Below are positions 22,267 through 34,009 of a stretch of DNA of 64,000 bases, in pieces. Position numbers and translations under genes: made by a program. Source of the stretch: Pseudofabraea citricarpa (lineage: Eukaryota; Ascomycota; Leotiomycetes; Helotiales; Dermateaceae). Positions within the stretch are counted from its first letter, which is position 1, and the number at the start of each line of letters is the position of its first letter. The stretch is taken from NCBI GenBank assembly GCA_029641185.1, contig JAPWGK010000010.1, positions 992,001-1,056,000 on the forward strand, written 5' to 3'. Below the pieces are notes generated by a model. It was not told the origin of the DNA, searched no databases, and saw only the letters and a program-made list of their open reading frames with translations.

Positions 22267-25200
22267 TGGCCTCCCTGGATTGAGCCATACCATGAGCACT
22301 ATGAGCCATGCCTCAAGATCTTCGCAGATGTCAGGCTCGACCGCCTTCACCTCGAACTCCTCGACGTCGCTCTCCTCGATGAGTAGCTCCACGACCTTGG
22401 TCGCTCCGACGAATGGCGGCCCGGTACAAGCAACGAACAACATCATAAACCAGAAGGCAGATGCATCCCGATCTCTCTACCAGATCTGTGTGAACCTGCG
22501 TCAGCGACTCGCACAGGTGCCCGAGTTTGGTTCGCATCTGAACGATTCCGACGATGAAGATGAGGGACAGGATATGGACCCGGTGTCATCCCTCTGGAGA
22601 TGCCTCCGGAAGGGGACTCCTCTCATGACTATATATAACGCTATTCAACCTCCGGATCCCCTGCGGGTTGACGATTCGGTGCCTGTAACAAAGAGACCGA
22701 AAATTGCTGCCTTCAAGTTCGTGGAAGCATGTTTAAAGGATTTAAAGCTACCTCCTGGGGAGTGTTTTGCTTTGTCGGATTTATTTGGCGATGATACTAC
22801 TGGATTCGTAAAGGTATGTACCCGATGGAGTTGCTTTGGGCTCTCAAGCTAGCACCGCACCCTATCGCTGGTGAAGTCAATATATCACGACCTGTGGATG
22901 GCGCGATGAGTTGAAATCGTCGGGAAGAACAAGGCTGACATGATTATTCACAGGTTACTCAAGTTATAAATATCGTTTTGGATGTTGCAGATTCCCGTGG
23001 CCATCTCCTCACCACCCAGGCGGAGGAAGAACCATCAACAGTTGTCGCAGGATCGCAAATGAGTTATAGGGACCATGTGGTACGGGAGCTTGTCGATACC
23101 GAACGCAAATACGTGCAAGATCTTGAAAACTTGCATGAGTTGAAAAAGATTATAGAACAGAAGGGTGTTATTCCGGGCGATGTAGTTCACGACATATTTC
23201 TCAACATCAATGCGATTCTGGACTTTCAACGGAGGTTCCTTATCAAAATTGAAACGACCAACTCTCAACCAGATGCAAGACAGGAATGGGGTCTACCATT
23301 TACCAACTACGAGGAAGCGTTTGGAATTTATCAGCCTTTCATTGCAAACCAGAGGAAAGCTGCCGCCATCGCCATGCGCGAATTCGACAAGATCTCCATG
23401 GCGGATCATCCCGTGGTTGTGGATTTCAATACGCTCGATGGTTTCCTTCTAAAACCCATGCAGCGTTTGGTCAAGTACCCTTTGTTATTAAAGGTAAATG
23501 GTTTCTATAAGCTTATGCGTCATGCACAAAACTGACTCCCGTAGGATTTGCGCGATAAGACCGGAGCGGATGACGAGACCAAAGCTGATTTGACAGCTGG
23601 AATCGAAGCCGCAAATCGCGTATTGATGCAAGCAAACTCCGCTGTCGATCGAGAATTAAGATCCGAGGCTCTGGCAGACCTTTGCTCAAGAGTTGATGAC
23701 TGGAAAAATCATCGGGTTGACCATTTCGGCGACCTCCTACTGCACGGCCATTTCCCTGTTGTTACAGGCAAAAGTGATGTTCAAAAAGAGGTAATTCACA
23801 ATTCTTAGCATTGATGAGAAAACACGCATGGTTTATTCTGTTCGGAACGCTTGCATGCAGGCATGCAAGATACTGAAACAATGACAAGGGTCATTGGGTT
23901 CAAACCGACTTCGATCCTTCCATCCGACTTCCTGAAACCTCATCTTGTAATTCACTAACACACCAAAGTACACAATTTACCTTTTCGAGCGAATCCTGCT
24001 TTGCTGCAAAGAAGTGAATCCGAACAAGTCCAAGGATAAACTCATGGGAACACAAAAGGACAAAAAAGATAAAAAAGACAAGAACAAAAAAAGCGAACCA
24101 AACAAGAATGCTAAATTGCAGTTGAAAGGCCGCATTTTCATGACAAATGTTACCGAGGTGCTTTCCTTGGGCAAGCAGGGTATGTTAGAACTCTACGTGA
24201 ATAAGAATCGTCCCTAACAAATCATAGGTTCTTATACAGTCCAGATCTTCTGGAAGGGGGATCCAGGAGTTGAGAATTTCATCATCAGATTTAACAATGA
24301 AGAATCTATGAAGAAATGGTATGCGGGGGTTGATGGACAACGGAAAGAGCATGCCACCACTATGCAGTCTGGAAGTAGTCCCGATGCACCCCCAACAGAC
24401 TTTGCCTGGATGCGGGATCAGACCGCAACTATGCCCAACCCCTATGCTCAACCAGAGGACGATGATGATGACGATGACTACAATGGACCTACTTCGGCTT
24501 ACACAAGTCAGCCTCCTCCTCCGATGTCTAGCATGCCTCGAAACGCATCAAGCACGAGTTTGCGCTCAAGATCAACAACTGGTGAGAGTCAACCATCGTT
24601 GGCTGGTATTGCTCGGGCACCGCCCCCAAGATTCCCAATGAACCTACCAAATCCACCCCTAAGCGTGCAAACTCAAATGCAAGGTCAATTGAGATCTCCA
24701 GGCGAGCGTGGTGGAGATTCATACTTTTCTCCCGTGGCAGAATCACCTGCCTCGTCGCGAACAAGTACCACATCTGGCATGTTTCCATTCCCACGCCAAG
24801 GTACCCCACAAGGCAGCTGGGAAGATAATAATAGATATACGGCCCCAGCTATGGGACGAGCTCCATCTAGGGAAAGCAATACTCCAATCAATGGATACCA
24901 GATGAACGGTCGCACGCCGCAGCGTCCTTCTCTACCCGCACAGCCCAACCCATCACAGGCTAGCATTGCGCAACAACGAAGTCGGTCATTTAGCACTCCT
25001 GACATCAATGCACAGAATGGCGTTCGTCGTTTACCGAATGGAAACACTGTTCCTGCTGTACCTGGAATCCCCGCCCACTTACATCCAGCTTATGATGCCG
25101 GGATCCCCAGATCACAGAATAGTTCCCCGAACAATGGGATACCAATGAGATCTAATACCCAATCCCCTGGGGCTCAGCGAGACCGTATGACCCAAGGATC

Positions 25201-25657
25201 ACAATACTCCAATGGTTCTCAGTATGGAAACCCGAATGCACCCCAGTACAGTCGGAGCAACACCAGTCAAATTCCTATGTCCCTTGCAGATAGTAGAACC
25301 ATGTCTCCGCCGTTGAATAGCTCCATGTCTGGAGATGACGATATGGCTTTGCCCACTCAGCTGAAAGTCAAGGTAAACTGCGATGGTAACTATGTTACCT
25401 TAGTCGTGGCTTTCAATATCACATATCAATCTCTGATCGACCGTATCGATGCCAAAGTTGGAAGATTCTCCAACAACGCCATTGCCCGGGGAACAATGAG
25501 ACTGAGATATCGAGACGAAGATGGTGATTTTGTAACAATTGAGTCTGACGATGATATACAAATCGCATTCCAGGAGTGGCGCGAATCACAGAAACTCCAA
25601 TACCACACCGGACAGCTTGGCGAGATAGAACTTTTCTGTCTCAGCGTAGACAATTGA
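22175..25657 (+). CDS. CDC24: Cdc24, Rho guanine nucleotide exchange factor for Cdc42
   Basis: Activates Cdc42 for polarised growth at the hyphal tip. It has 1021 residues from exons 22175-22813, 22954-23493, 23545-23790, 23969-24179 and 24228-25657 (3066 nt, frame intact). A calponin-homology-like Cdc24 domain covers about residues 85-215 (ASRSLYQICVNLRQRLAQVP ... DLFGDDTTGFVKVTQVINIV). The DH/RhoGEF domain covers about 249-430 (YRDHVVRELVDTERKYVQDL, LLKPMQRLVKYPLLLK). The PH domain covers about 440-600 (YTIYLFERILLCC, GSYTVQIFWKG) and is interrupted by a Lys-rich insert. A long Ser/Pro/Gln linker leads to a C-terminal PB1 domain at about 922-1018 (LKVKVNCDGNYVTLVV), which binds the Bem1/NoxR scaffold. 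The start may be 22175 or the in-frame ATG at 22202. Confidence 0.95.
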
Positions 25658-26627
25658 GCACGGACTAACGGCAGCGGTCCTTGGAGCATGGGAAGAGAGG
25701 TTTGAATGAAGATTTATTGCTTTTTGAAATAGCTTGCAACTGCATGGACCGAGGATTATGACCGCAACGTTGAGATGATATCTGGTATGGGTTAGGGAAT
25801 TTCGGGGTTTCTGTTTTGAGTCGGTAGCTGCATTATCTTTCTGCTTCTCTTGCACAGGCGTTTGCGGCGTTGGAGATCTCTTGCCTCACTCCATTTTGCT
25901 TTTCATGCAAACGGCGCCTATTATATGGATGGGGTCATGGGGTTGACAAGGCGTACACTGTTATTTTATCTTTTTCTTGGTTGGCATGCATTGCTTGCAT
26001 CGTGGAGGAATCGTGAAGGAGATGGCTCTGAAGGTGATAGTTAAACAAGAATTCAAGATTTCAAACTAGTATTTTCTGTTTTTACGTTTCCTTCCTCTCT
26101 TTCGGTGAGGAGCAACAGAGAAGCGTGACATGTTGGCGAAAATTTATTCATTCCAACATCATGCAGAATTGAAACTAAGTAGATAAACAATATCAATTTA
26201 TCTTTACAAATATTTCCAGCATTATGTGGTGGTTTTATACTTGCGGTTCAGCCAGCAATCTAGTACTTTAATCCATCAGCCTGTCGACATCTAATGTTTC
26301 CGTTACCGGCAGAATCCGAGGGCTGTAAATAGCTCTTCAACACTCCATTTTCGTATTGCTGGTTCTAAATCGTATACTTCTTCATTGATTGCGATTCATA
26401 CAAGAGCAGAACTTGAGTTGGTCGTACTTGAGCTTCCACAAAGCTGTCCATCTTCACGCAACATATCACTAAGCAAACATATTCTTTATGATAATGTTAA
26501 CAGGTCTTGATTTCCCTCCTTATACGCCATTGAGACAAATCGCCCCCACAATGCTTTATAGATACAGCTCTCTCTATCATATATGCGCCCGTTTTTGGCT
26601 CCCAATCGTACATATTCAAGTCTTCCT
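25658..26627. other. Convergent 3' spacer CDC24 / MRP10
   Basis: About 970 bp between two stops that face each other, AT-rich toward the right. I see no gene. Confidence 0.5.
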
Positions 26628-27040
26628 TCACTTTCTCTTCCTCGGTCCAACAATCTTTGGGTACATTCTCGATAAATGGTAGTTGATCGTGTCCTTCTGG
26701 TTGTTCTTCGGTCTCTGTTCATTGTATTATGATTAGTATCTCGTGGCTCGTATGTCTTCTCAGGAGGTAGAATGTACCTTTGCATCCATGCAAGCTCGTA
26801 GTTGTGACTCGATTGGTGCGCAGCCAGCGACATTATATCCCGCGGAAGCCCAGCATGCTAAAGAAACAATCAGCAACCTGTATGAAAACGGTGGTGGGCA
26901 AGGGACGCCATACTGAGGACGGAACTCATGATGGCCACGCACGGATTGGCGTCTGCTTGGTTCGGGCGTCTAATTTTCAGTTTTGGGAGCGGAGGCAGAC
27001 GCATAGGCGTCACCTTAGTCGAGGCACCCTTTGGAGGCAT
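26628..27040 (-). CDS. MRP10: Mitochondrial small ribosomal subunit protein Mrp10 (mS37)
   Basis: A 97-residue twin CX9C protein of the mitochondrial small ribosomal subunit, imported by the Mia40 route in yeast. Exons are 27040-26914, 26857-26778 and 26714-26628 (294 nt with stop). The N-terminus MRLPPLPKLKIRRPNQAD is very close to yeast Mrp10. Both cysteine pairs are exact once spliced: C34-X9-C44 (the joint falls just before C44) and C55-X9-C65. The C-terminus KDTINYHLSRMYPKIVGPRK matches the family end. The start at 27040 was chosen over the longer open frame upstream, because it gives the family length; an in-frame ATG twelve codons on is also possible. It is divergent from the 969-aa gene, with 350 bp between starts. 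Confidence 0.93.
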
Positions 27041-27390
27041 ATCTGCGATTGATCTCTGTGGACTGAAAAGAGAGCTTCTACAACTATCGCGACAACTCGT
27101 CTGAATTTCTGAGGTACGCTCGGCAGCACTTTTGGAACTAGTGGCTTGGCCCGCTGTAAGGTTTTTCCGTCTCCCGTCGAAAGTAAACAAATGAAACGGT
27201 CCGTGTGGGAGTTGACATACAATTTCCCACGATCTCCCATGATCGAGCTGTTGGAGCCTCACATTCTTACGATTTTTTTTTAGTCCTTTGCGGTTTCTCT
27301 CTTATCAGTTCATGTCTAAACTACACTGAGCAATTCTTTGACCAAATTAAACATTCAGCAAATCTCAAGCTCCTATGCGCGTCTAGAAGC
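27041..27390. promoter_or_regulatory. Shared divergent promoter of MRP10 and the 969-aa gene
   Basis: A 350 bp gap between two start codons facing away from each other. A T-tract at about 27270-27280 is the only visible composition feature. Confidence 0.5.
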
Positions 27391-30350
27391 ATGGCGGAAA
27401 GCGACTTTTCTTCTGATCAGCTCTCGAGCTCGAATTGGTAAGAATTTCTTATATTCCTCCCGACGAATCGTACTGATTTGTTTGTAGGGAAGTATACCAA
27501 GATGTATTCGCGCCACAACTCACGCGACAGAAAGCTCGAGCTTGGGAACGCGCTCCAGTATCGGCTCAAGCACCGCGATTACAAGGGCACAAAATATGGA
27601 AACGGGCTGGGACTCGATCGCAGACGAGGAAGAGTGGAGGGGATGAAGATGCGCATCAGGAGTTGGAGCGCGAAGGAGCTGGGGCTAGGAAGAAGCTCAG
27701 GATCATGGGCGCGAAGGAGAACATCGGGAACGCGCCATGGATGGAAGCTCAAGAGGACAGCGAGAATATAAGCTCGAGAGAGCAGCTTTTAAAGGATCTC
27801 GCGGATTTGTCCAGTCACGATTTCGAATCTGACGCGCTTCAATTTGTGCCTAGGAAACGGACGAATGTCAATCATGTTATTACGCCCAGGAAACCTTTGC
27901 GCCAAACGACTCTTAATATTCAGGCTCAGAGATTTTCCCCAAACAAGTCTCTTGAATCTTTGTCAGAAAAGTCGGCTCGCAAACGGAAGTCTACAAGAAA
28001 GAGTACGCGAATATTAACTCGGTCAGATTTGGAAGATGCAACTCAATCTACCGTTGGAGACCATCATGAGAATCAAGAACCTGTCTCTACAAGTCCAGCC
28101 CCAGGGAAGTCGGGGCCAGATGTTGGGCCGAAATTGTTAGAGATAGAAGATCAGCTTGAAAAGGCAAATGGGCCGGAAGAAATTCCAGGAACAACAGAAT
28201 TGCCAGAATCGTCCATTGCCCTAGAGGAGTCGGTAACCGCAAATACATCCGATCAAATTGATGAGTTTGGAGATCTGAGAGCCGAAGAGACGCCAACACC
28301 AGAATCTTCGATAGCTATGGGCGAAGCACCTCAGTTTGAAATCCTGGGCAAAGAAGTTGAGGATTATGAGTCAACCGAGGACCAACACACTTCGGTTAAT
28401 ACCGAAGACTCGATCAGCCAGTCTCTCGATGAGGAACAAAGTAAAGTTGCCACCAACACAACGGAAAAAATCAATCAGTCACTGGATTCCCCTACTGGGT
28501 TAGTAGGCGACACACCTTCTACTAGCATAGACGCAACAGCGTCAAGTATCACGGAATTATCAGAGACCCGGCCGTCCAGCCCACATAAACCGAAAATGGT
28601 CGTCTTTGGGAAGGTCACCACACCAAAACGAAGGAGAACGTTGAATGATATAATCGCAGCAGAAAACGGATCAAAGGTTGCTGTCAAGACTCCCAGATCT
28701 GCCAAGAAATTCGCCAAGACATCAGGTGCGAAGGACAATATTCCCCCATCAAGCAGCAGGAATATACTTCGACGTAGTATGAGGACTACACGCTCCAGTG
28801 CTGTATATTCTGAGCAACGTGTAACCAATATGGAGCAACCTCAGGTTGCTGAAGATGTGCTCACCGAGTCTGTTCAGGCAACCACCTTGCCAACCGAGAA
28901 CACCCCAGAAGAGATTCGGTCTGCCTGGAATACAGAAAAAGATAAAGCAAAAGACATCGCATCCATTGACCCAGACTCGGTCAATGGCGAAACTCAATTC
29001 GAGGTGACTACAGACACCAAACCTAAAGCTGAAATCTCAGTCAAGCCAGAGGAAGTAGTTATCGAGAGTAAACAAGTTCTATCAAACAATGACGACGACG
29101 ACGAGAATTCCAACGACTCACCAGTGCAATCTGAACCCGTCGAACAATATCTTGGCGAAGAGACTCAAGTCCTCGATTTGAAGATAGACATCCCATCCGA
29201 ACGAATACCCGATTTATCTGATCAAGATCTATCAGTGACAGATACTAGGCAAACCATGGATGAAGAGTTGGCTGAAGATCCTACATCTTCACCAGAACAA
29301 GTGCATCTGGATACTGAACCTGACCAGATGGACTCCCCGCTTTCAGACATATCAGAAACCTCGCTGCTAGAGTTTTCACCAGAAATTACTCGGACACTTC
29401 ATTTTGATTTCTCCCCAGCCACTCAAGAAAATCAAGCTGAAAATGAGCCCTCTGTCACACTCGATCCAGGAAATACAGGTGTAGAACCTGATTTGTCTGA
29501 AGAGGATGAAGAGGTTGAAGAAATCACAAGTACAGTATCACCAATTCCAGACACTTTGGAATCTACCGAGGCAATGACGACAATAACTTCGTCGGATACA
29601 AGCCATGAAGATACAGAAATGCTTCTGAAATTTCTTACCAGAGTTCAAGCAAAGAAAGCAGCAAAAGCTGAAGAGTCTCCAAACAAACGACGGTCATTGC
29701 CTCACTCTCCTTTGAGGCTACCATTAGGCGATACAGAAACGAATCTATCAAGCCCACCTAATGATCAAACGGAAGAAATAGAACTGGCAATTAAATCTTC
29801 ATCTCCTGTCAAGAAGAGAAAAAGAGGTGGAATCGCCATGGAAGATCAAAGTGGCCCCGAGTCCAAGATCAGACGTAGTGGAAGAACAAGGCTGCCGGTC
29901 AAAACGCCACCTCCAGGGGCACCAAGTTTTATTCCAATGCGAAGGGTAGGTGAAGGCGATGGCACTGTTACGCTCAAACGGAGCGAGGAGCGAGATCTTG
30001 CTACTCTCACCCGAGTCAACACACGCAAGAACAAAGGCAGTTCCCTGAGTGTGAGCACGGTCATATCAAAGAAAGCAAAAGAAAAGGATGACCCCGCCTT
30101 ACGACAACGCTCACTGAAGGAAGTATTCGACGAGAAAGCTAAGAGAGGCAAACCGAAAGCCAAGACAGTGGTCTGGGCCGAAGAACTTGTACAGTACCAG
30201 GAAACTTCTGCACGGAAGGCTGAGAAAGACAAAGATGTCGTGGAGGAGAAGAAGAGTGCTGTTAGAGTGAGTATGAGGAGTAAGATCGCTCTGGGGATGG
30301 CCGCCAATGGGACACCTGCACCGAAGAGGAAGCCACAGGGACGTCTGTGA
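27391..30350 (+). CDS. Large disordered nuclear-type protein, function unknown, 969 aa
   Basis: Two exons, 27391-27437 and 27488-30350 (2910 nt with stop, frame intact, 50-nt intron). The N-terminal 60 residues are moderately ordered (NWEVYQDVFAPQLTRQKARA). After that the protein is acidic and rich in Glu, Ser, Thr and Asp, with repeated basic patches such as RKRKSTRKSTR, TPKRRRTLND and SPVKKRKRGG that look like nuclear signals. Many S/T-P sites occur. The C-terminal 170 residues are basic and include PGAPSFIPMRRVGEGDGTVT, LTRVNTRKNKG and, near residue 907, KTVVW within PKAKTVVWAEELVQYQ. I do not recognise an established domain. A chromatin or mitotic role is only a guess from composition. 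Confidence 0.75.
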
Positions 30351-31913
30351 GCGCTTATGAAGGCATGAATGATGTTCTGGGTCTTGTCTATCTGCATTTT
30401 TATGAGCGAGCGGGTGATTGATTGGTGGAGTGTGGAGTTATCAGTTCTTGGATACCTTGGAATGTTGACATTGTGGAGTAGGCATGAGATGCGGAGTAGT
30501 AATGGCGTTTTTTAGGATTTGCATCGTGCTCTCGGGTCAGGATTTGGGTACGGATTGGCAAATACAGAACGCGTAAATAATACCAAATCAGAAGACTACA
30601 TACACGTTTCTCTCGCACATGATGTACGTCGAGCATCATTCTCATTGAGTAATGATTCATCTTGGTTGCATGAGACATGAATGGCGTTTCTCCTCCCGAA
30701 TCCCGAACCCCGCTCTCTCTGAGATACCTAATGAGATACCTTCCTAGATACCTAGTTTCAGTTACTTGGAGTATGATCACGACGACGGCCACGACCACGT
30801 TCGGCAAGGAACGGGAGTCTATTTTCCTTTGGCGTGCCTGCGGATAAGAACGGCTCTCCTCTTTTTCGTGTAGGTCTTGAACAGCCACGACGCTAGACGG
30901 AAAGAAGTAGTGTTTTACCACTCGTACCTATACGCAGTTTCCATGGTGTAAACGGTTTCCTGTAGCGCTGCATAAGTGCCACAAGTGCCACCACACACGA
31001 GAAGAAAAGCAAAAACGAAACAAACAAAAAACCTGGGGTGCTGACCCTGCATGCTGCAGGAGGAGAGGGAAAAGAAGAAGACCTTTTTTTTTTCTTGGCA
31101 GGGAAGGAAGATCGTGCTTCGAGTCGAGTCTTTTGCGATCGCTTAATGTTGTGACGCGATGCCTCTCACATGATTTTCCCGTAGGAATACAACTTCTCTG
31201 TGGCCCGTCATTTGGGTTTGAGGTCGTTTTGGGTTTCGTCTTGGAGTAAGTATGTGCTCATGTGGGGGAATTTGGTGATTTGCTTCTTGTGTGGTTTGGT
31301 TCTGTTGGTTTGGCATAGCTAGGCACACTAATTAGAAACCGTCATCGTGACTAGAACGGCGTGCTGACCGGCCAAGGGAGTATCGAACCTGACCAAGTTG
31401 TTCGTGCTTTGAGCGGCTTCTTGCAACGTCCCTGGTTGTGAATTACCCTATACTTACCCTATAATTACCCTATAGATATATGATGGATGTGGGAGGTGGG
31501 TGTGGATGTGGATGTGCTACAGGGATGCTCGGGGATTTGGGCTACTCTTTCAGAAATAGATAACGAACAACGGGAGTACTAGTCAGTGCGTATCTCGACC
31601 TTGCCTCCTCCCTCCATCCTTCCTTCCTGGTCTTCGCAGGCAAGCGCTTATCTCTCAGGATTGGGTGAGCCATGGATGCTGGTAAGCTACTAGAACTTAG
31701 TTGAGAGATTTTGATCGCGTTCCTTCCTTCTGTCTGATAGTGGAAAGTCTATATATCCACTGTTTCTCCTCCTCTGCTCTGCTCTACTCTCCTTCCTCTT
31801 CTTCTCTTCATTCTGCTCTGTTCCTCTCTCTCTTGCCATTCTCTCCTTTCAACACGGTACCCATATTCTGGCTCTTCTTCAACAAGTCAGAACCACCCTA
31901 GCAAAAAGAAACA
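30351..31913. other. Intergenic, 1.6 kb, upstream of the serine dehydratase gene
   Basis: No supported gene. It contains short repeats of the TACCTAG type (30720-30755) and AATTACCCTATA direct repeats (31440-31475). A pyrimidine-rich leader (31730-31870) precedes the serine dehydratase ATG, as is usual for a fungal promoter. Confidence 0.5.
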
Positions 31914-33055
31914 ATGGGTTCTATTCAGGTGGCCAAGCAAACCCTACCATGGGTCGAGACACCTCTCATTGAATCACGAGCTCTATCCAAAGCAGCAGGA
32001 TGGTACGGAAGCCCACGTTCATCTTTCCTTCCCCCCTCTTTCCAAGCTGTCCAAAAAAGAAAGATCTAAGTCGCAGAAGCAGAATCTTCCTCAAGCTCGA
32101 AAACCTTCAACCCTCGGGGTCCTTCAAATCCCGGTACGTGTTGTTCGTCTACCTCCCGTGCCAGTCATAACTGACGAGATCAAATAGAGGGATTGGAAAC
32201 TATATCATCCATCGACTTGCTGCCCTACCAGCAGGCACCCAGACCCCGTCACACTTCTATTGCGTCTCGGGAGGCAACGCCGGTTTGGCATGCATCGTAG
32301 CTGCCGTCTCGCTCGGTCATAAAGCAAGCATCATCGTGCCCTTGACCTGTGCCAAATCAACCATCAATCGACTGTACGGTGCAGGAGCCACGAACGTGGT
32401 TCAGTACGGCAAGAGTCTTCAGGAAGCAGATACCTACCTCAAAACACAAGTATTGATTGACAATCCCTCCGGTATCTACGTACCACCCTTTGACCATGCG
32501 GATATCTGGGCCGGCAATGCCACAGTCATGGAAGAGCTGGGCTGGCAATTCGGTGCCGATGCCCCAGATGCTGTCATCTGCTCTGTAGGAGGCGGCGGAC
32601 TGCTCTGCGGGGTCGTCGACGGCGTCGAGCGACTCGGTTGGAAAGATACTGAAGTCGTCGCTGTTGAGACGCAAGGTGCGGAATCACTTGCGAAATCGCT
32701 GAGTGCGGGCAAGAATATGACGCTGGAAGCTATCACCAGTGCAGCTACGAGTCTGGGTTGTGTGAGAGTAGCTGACAGGGCCTTTGAGTATGCGACTCGG
32801 AAAGATAGCCGTATTAGGAGTGTGGTTCTTAAGGACAAGGAGGCTGCTGTGGGATGCCTCCGTCTTGCAGACGATGAACGATTCATGGTTGAGCTGGCGT
32901 GTGGTGTGAATGCTGCTGTTTGCTATCAAGGTATCCTAAGTCAGGTACTCAAGAGGGGCCTTACTGAGCAGAGCAAGGCGGTTGTTATCCTGTGTGGGGG
33001 TAGCAATGTCAACCATGAGATCATGGCCAGTTGGAGGGAATTGTATGGATTGTAG
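31914..33055 (+). CDS. L-serine/threonine dehydratase, cytosolic, PLP-dependent
   Basis: Converts L-serine (and often L-threonine) to pyruvate or 2-oxobutyrate plus ammonia. It has 336 residues from exons 31914-32002, 32080-32133 and 32188-33055 (1011 nt with stop). The first join gives SKAAG-CRIFLKLENLQPSG. The second joins the PLP-lysine motif SGSFKSRGIGN, with the Schiff-base lysine near residue 46. The substrate/PLP loop SGGNAGLA and the glycine-rich phosphate loop SVGGGGLLCG (near residue 177) follow. The Cys near the C-terminus (VILCGGSNV) fits the eukaryotic serine dehydratase branch, comparable to yeast Cha1. There is no ACT regulatory domain, as expected for the catabolic class. No presequence is obvious. 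Confidence 0.93.
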
Positions 33056-34009
33056 AGTTTCCTTCTGTTGGGAAGGCCCATCTCTTCCCTCAAAATCGGG
33101 CTGGAATACAGCGGAGATGGTTATGGAGTTTTATGGGGTATCAATGCCCAGGAGTTTTGATCTTTGCTGCTAAAGAGTAGGAAGACTAGATGTGTACCTA
33201 CCTCGCTTACTTACAAGATGGTTTGCGTTTTTCGCTTTTGATGCTAGCTCTTTGAAATGATAATGAGTACTTACAGATGCACTCAAGTGTGTATCTGCCA
33301 ACGTGTATACTTACCAATAATTCCTATGGTAAGTAGCTGTGTACTTCCAACTTTGAGTTGGTGTAGCTCGCTTGAACGAACATTAAGGTACATTGCATGT
33401 TAGGGAGAAGGAGAGAGAGAAACGAGAATAGGGTCAATTCCAGCTCTGAAGACGAGGGGATAACATGGTAGGCAAGGCAATGTAAAGGTAGAAAAAGTGT
33501 TCGTTTGTCTATCCATTCTCGCGATTCATTCGCCGTCCATCCATGCGTGCGTGCCAGATGTACCCAACCAGTCTTTCTTCCTTTCCTCATCATCATCAAT
33601 TAGACGCCACCCTACTCTAACCCGCCCCAAACCACCACAAAACACACCACACACAGATAGTAATTATTAGAATAGGTAGGTTGGTAAGTAGCATAGCTCC
33701 CCAGGTATGCTGACGAAGAACAAGAAGTAGAAGAAGTGAAAAACCACCTTGCTTTCCAGGATGGCCGCCCGAAAAAAACTGAGGCTCCCCAGCCCAAGAG
33801 ATCATGCCGAATCAAGAAAGAGAGTAGAAAAACCCCAACACCATGCATGAATATCCCAAATGCCGCAGCCGCTCAAAAAGCGAAGGAGGAAGAGAAGCAT
33901 CGAAAAAAACCCAAATCAATGCCCTGTCCTGCCCTAGCCTGCCTGGTGTCATGAACCAAATCCACTCAACTCGCTTGATACATTATATACAAGATACTAG
34001 TAGATATGC
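33056..34009. other. Convergent 3' spacer
   Basis: About 950 bp between the stop codons of the serine dehydratase and Stu2 genes. Small ORFs have no coding signal that I can see. Confidence 0.5.
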
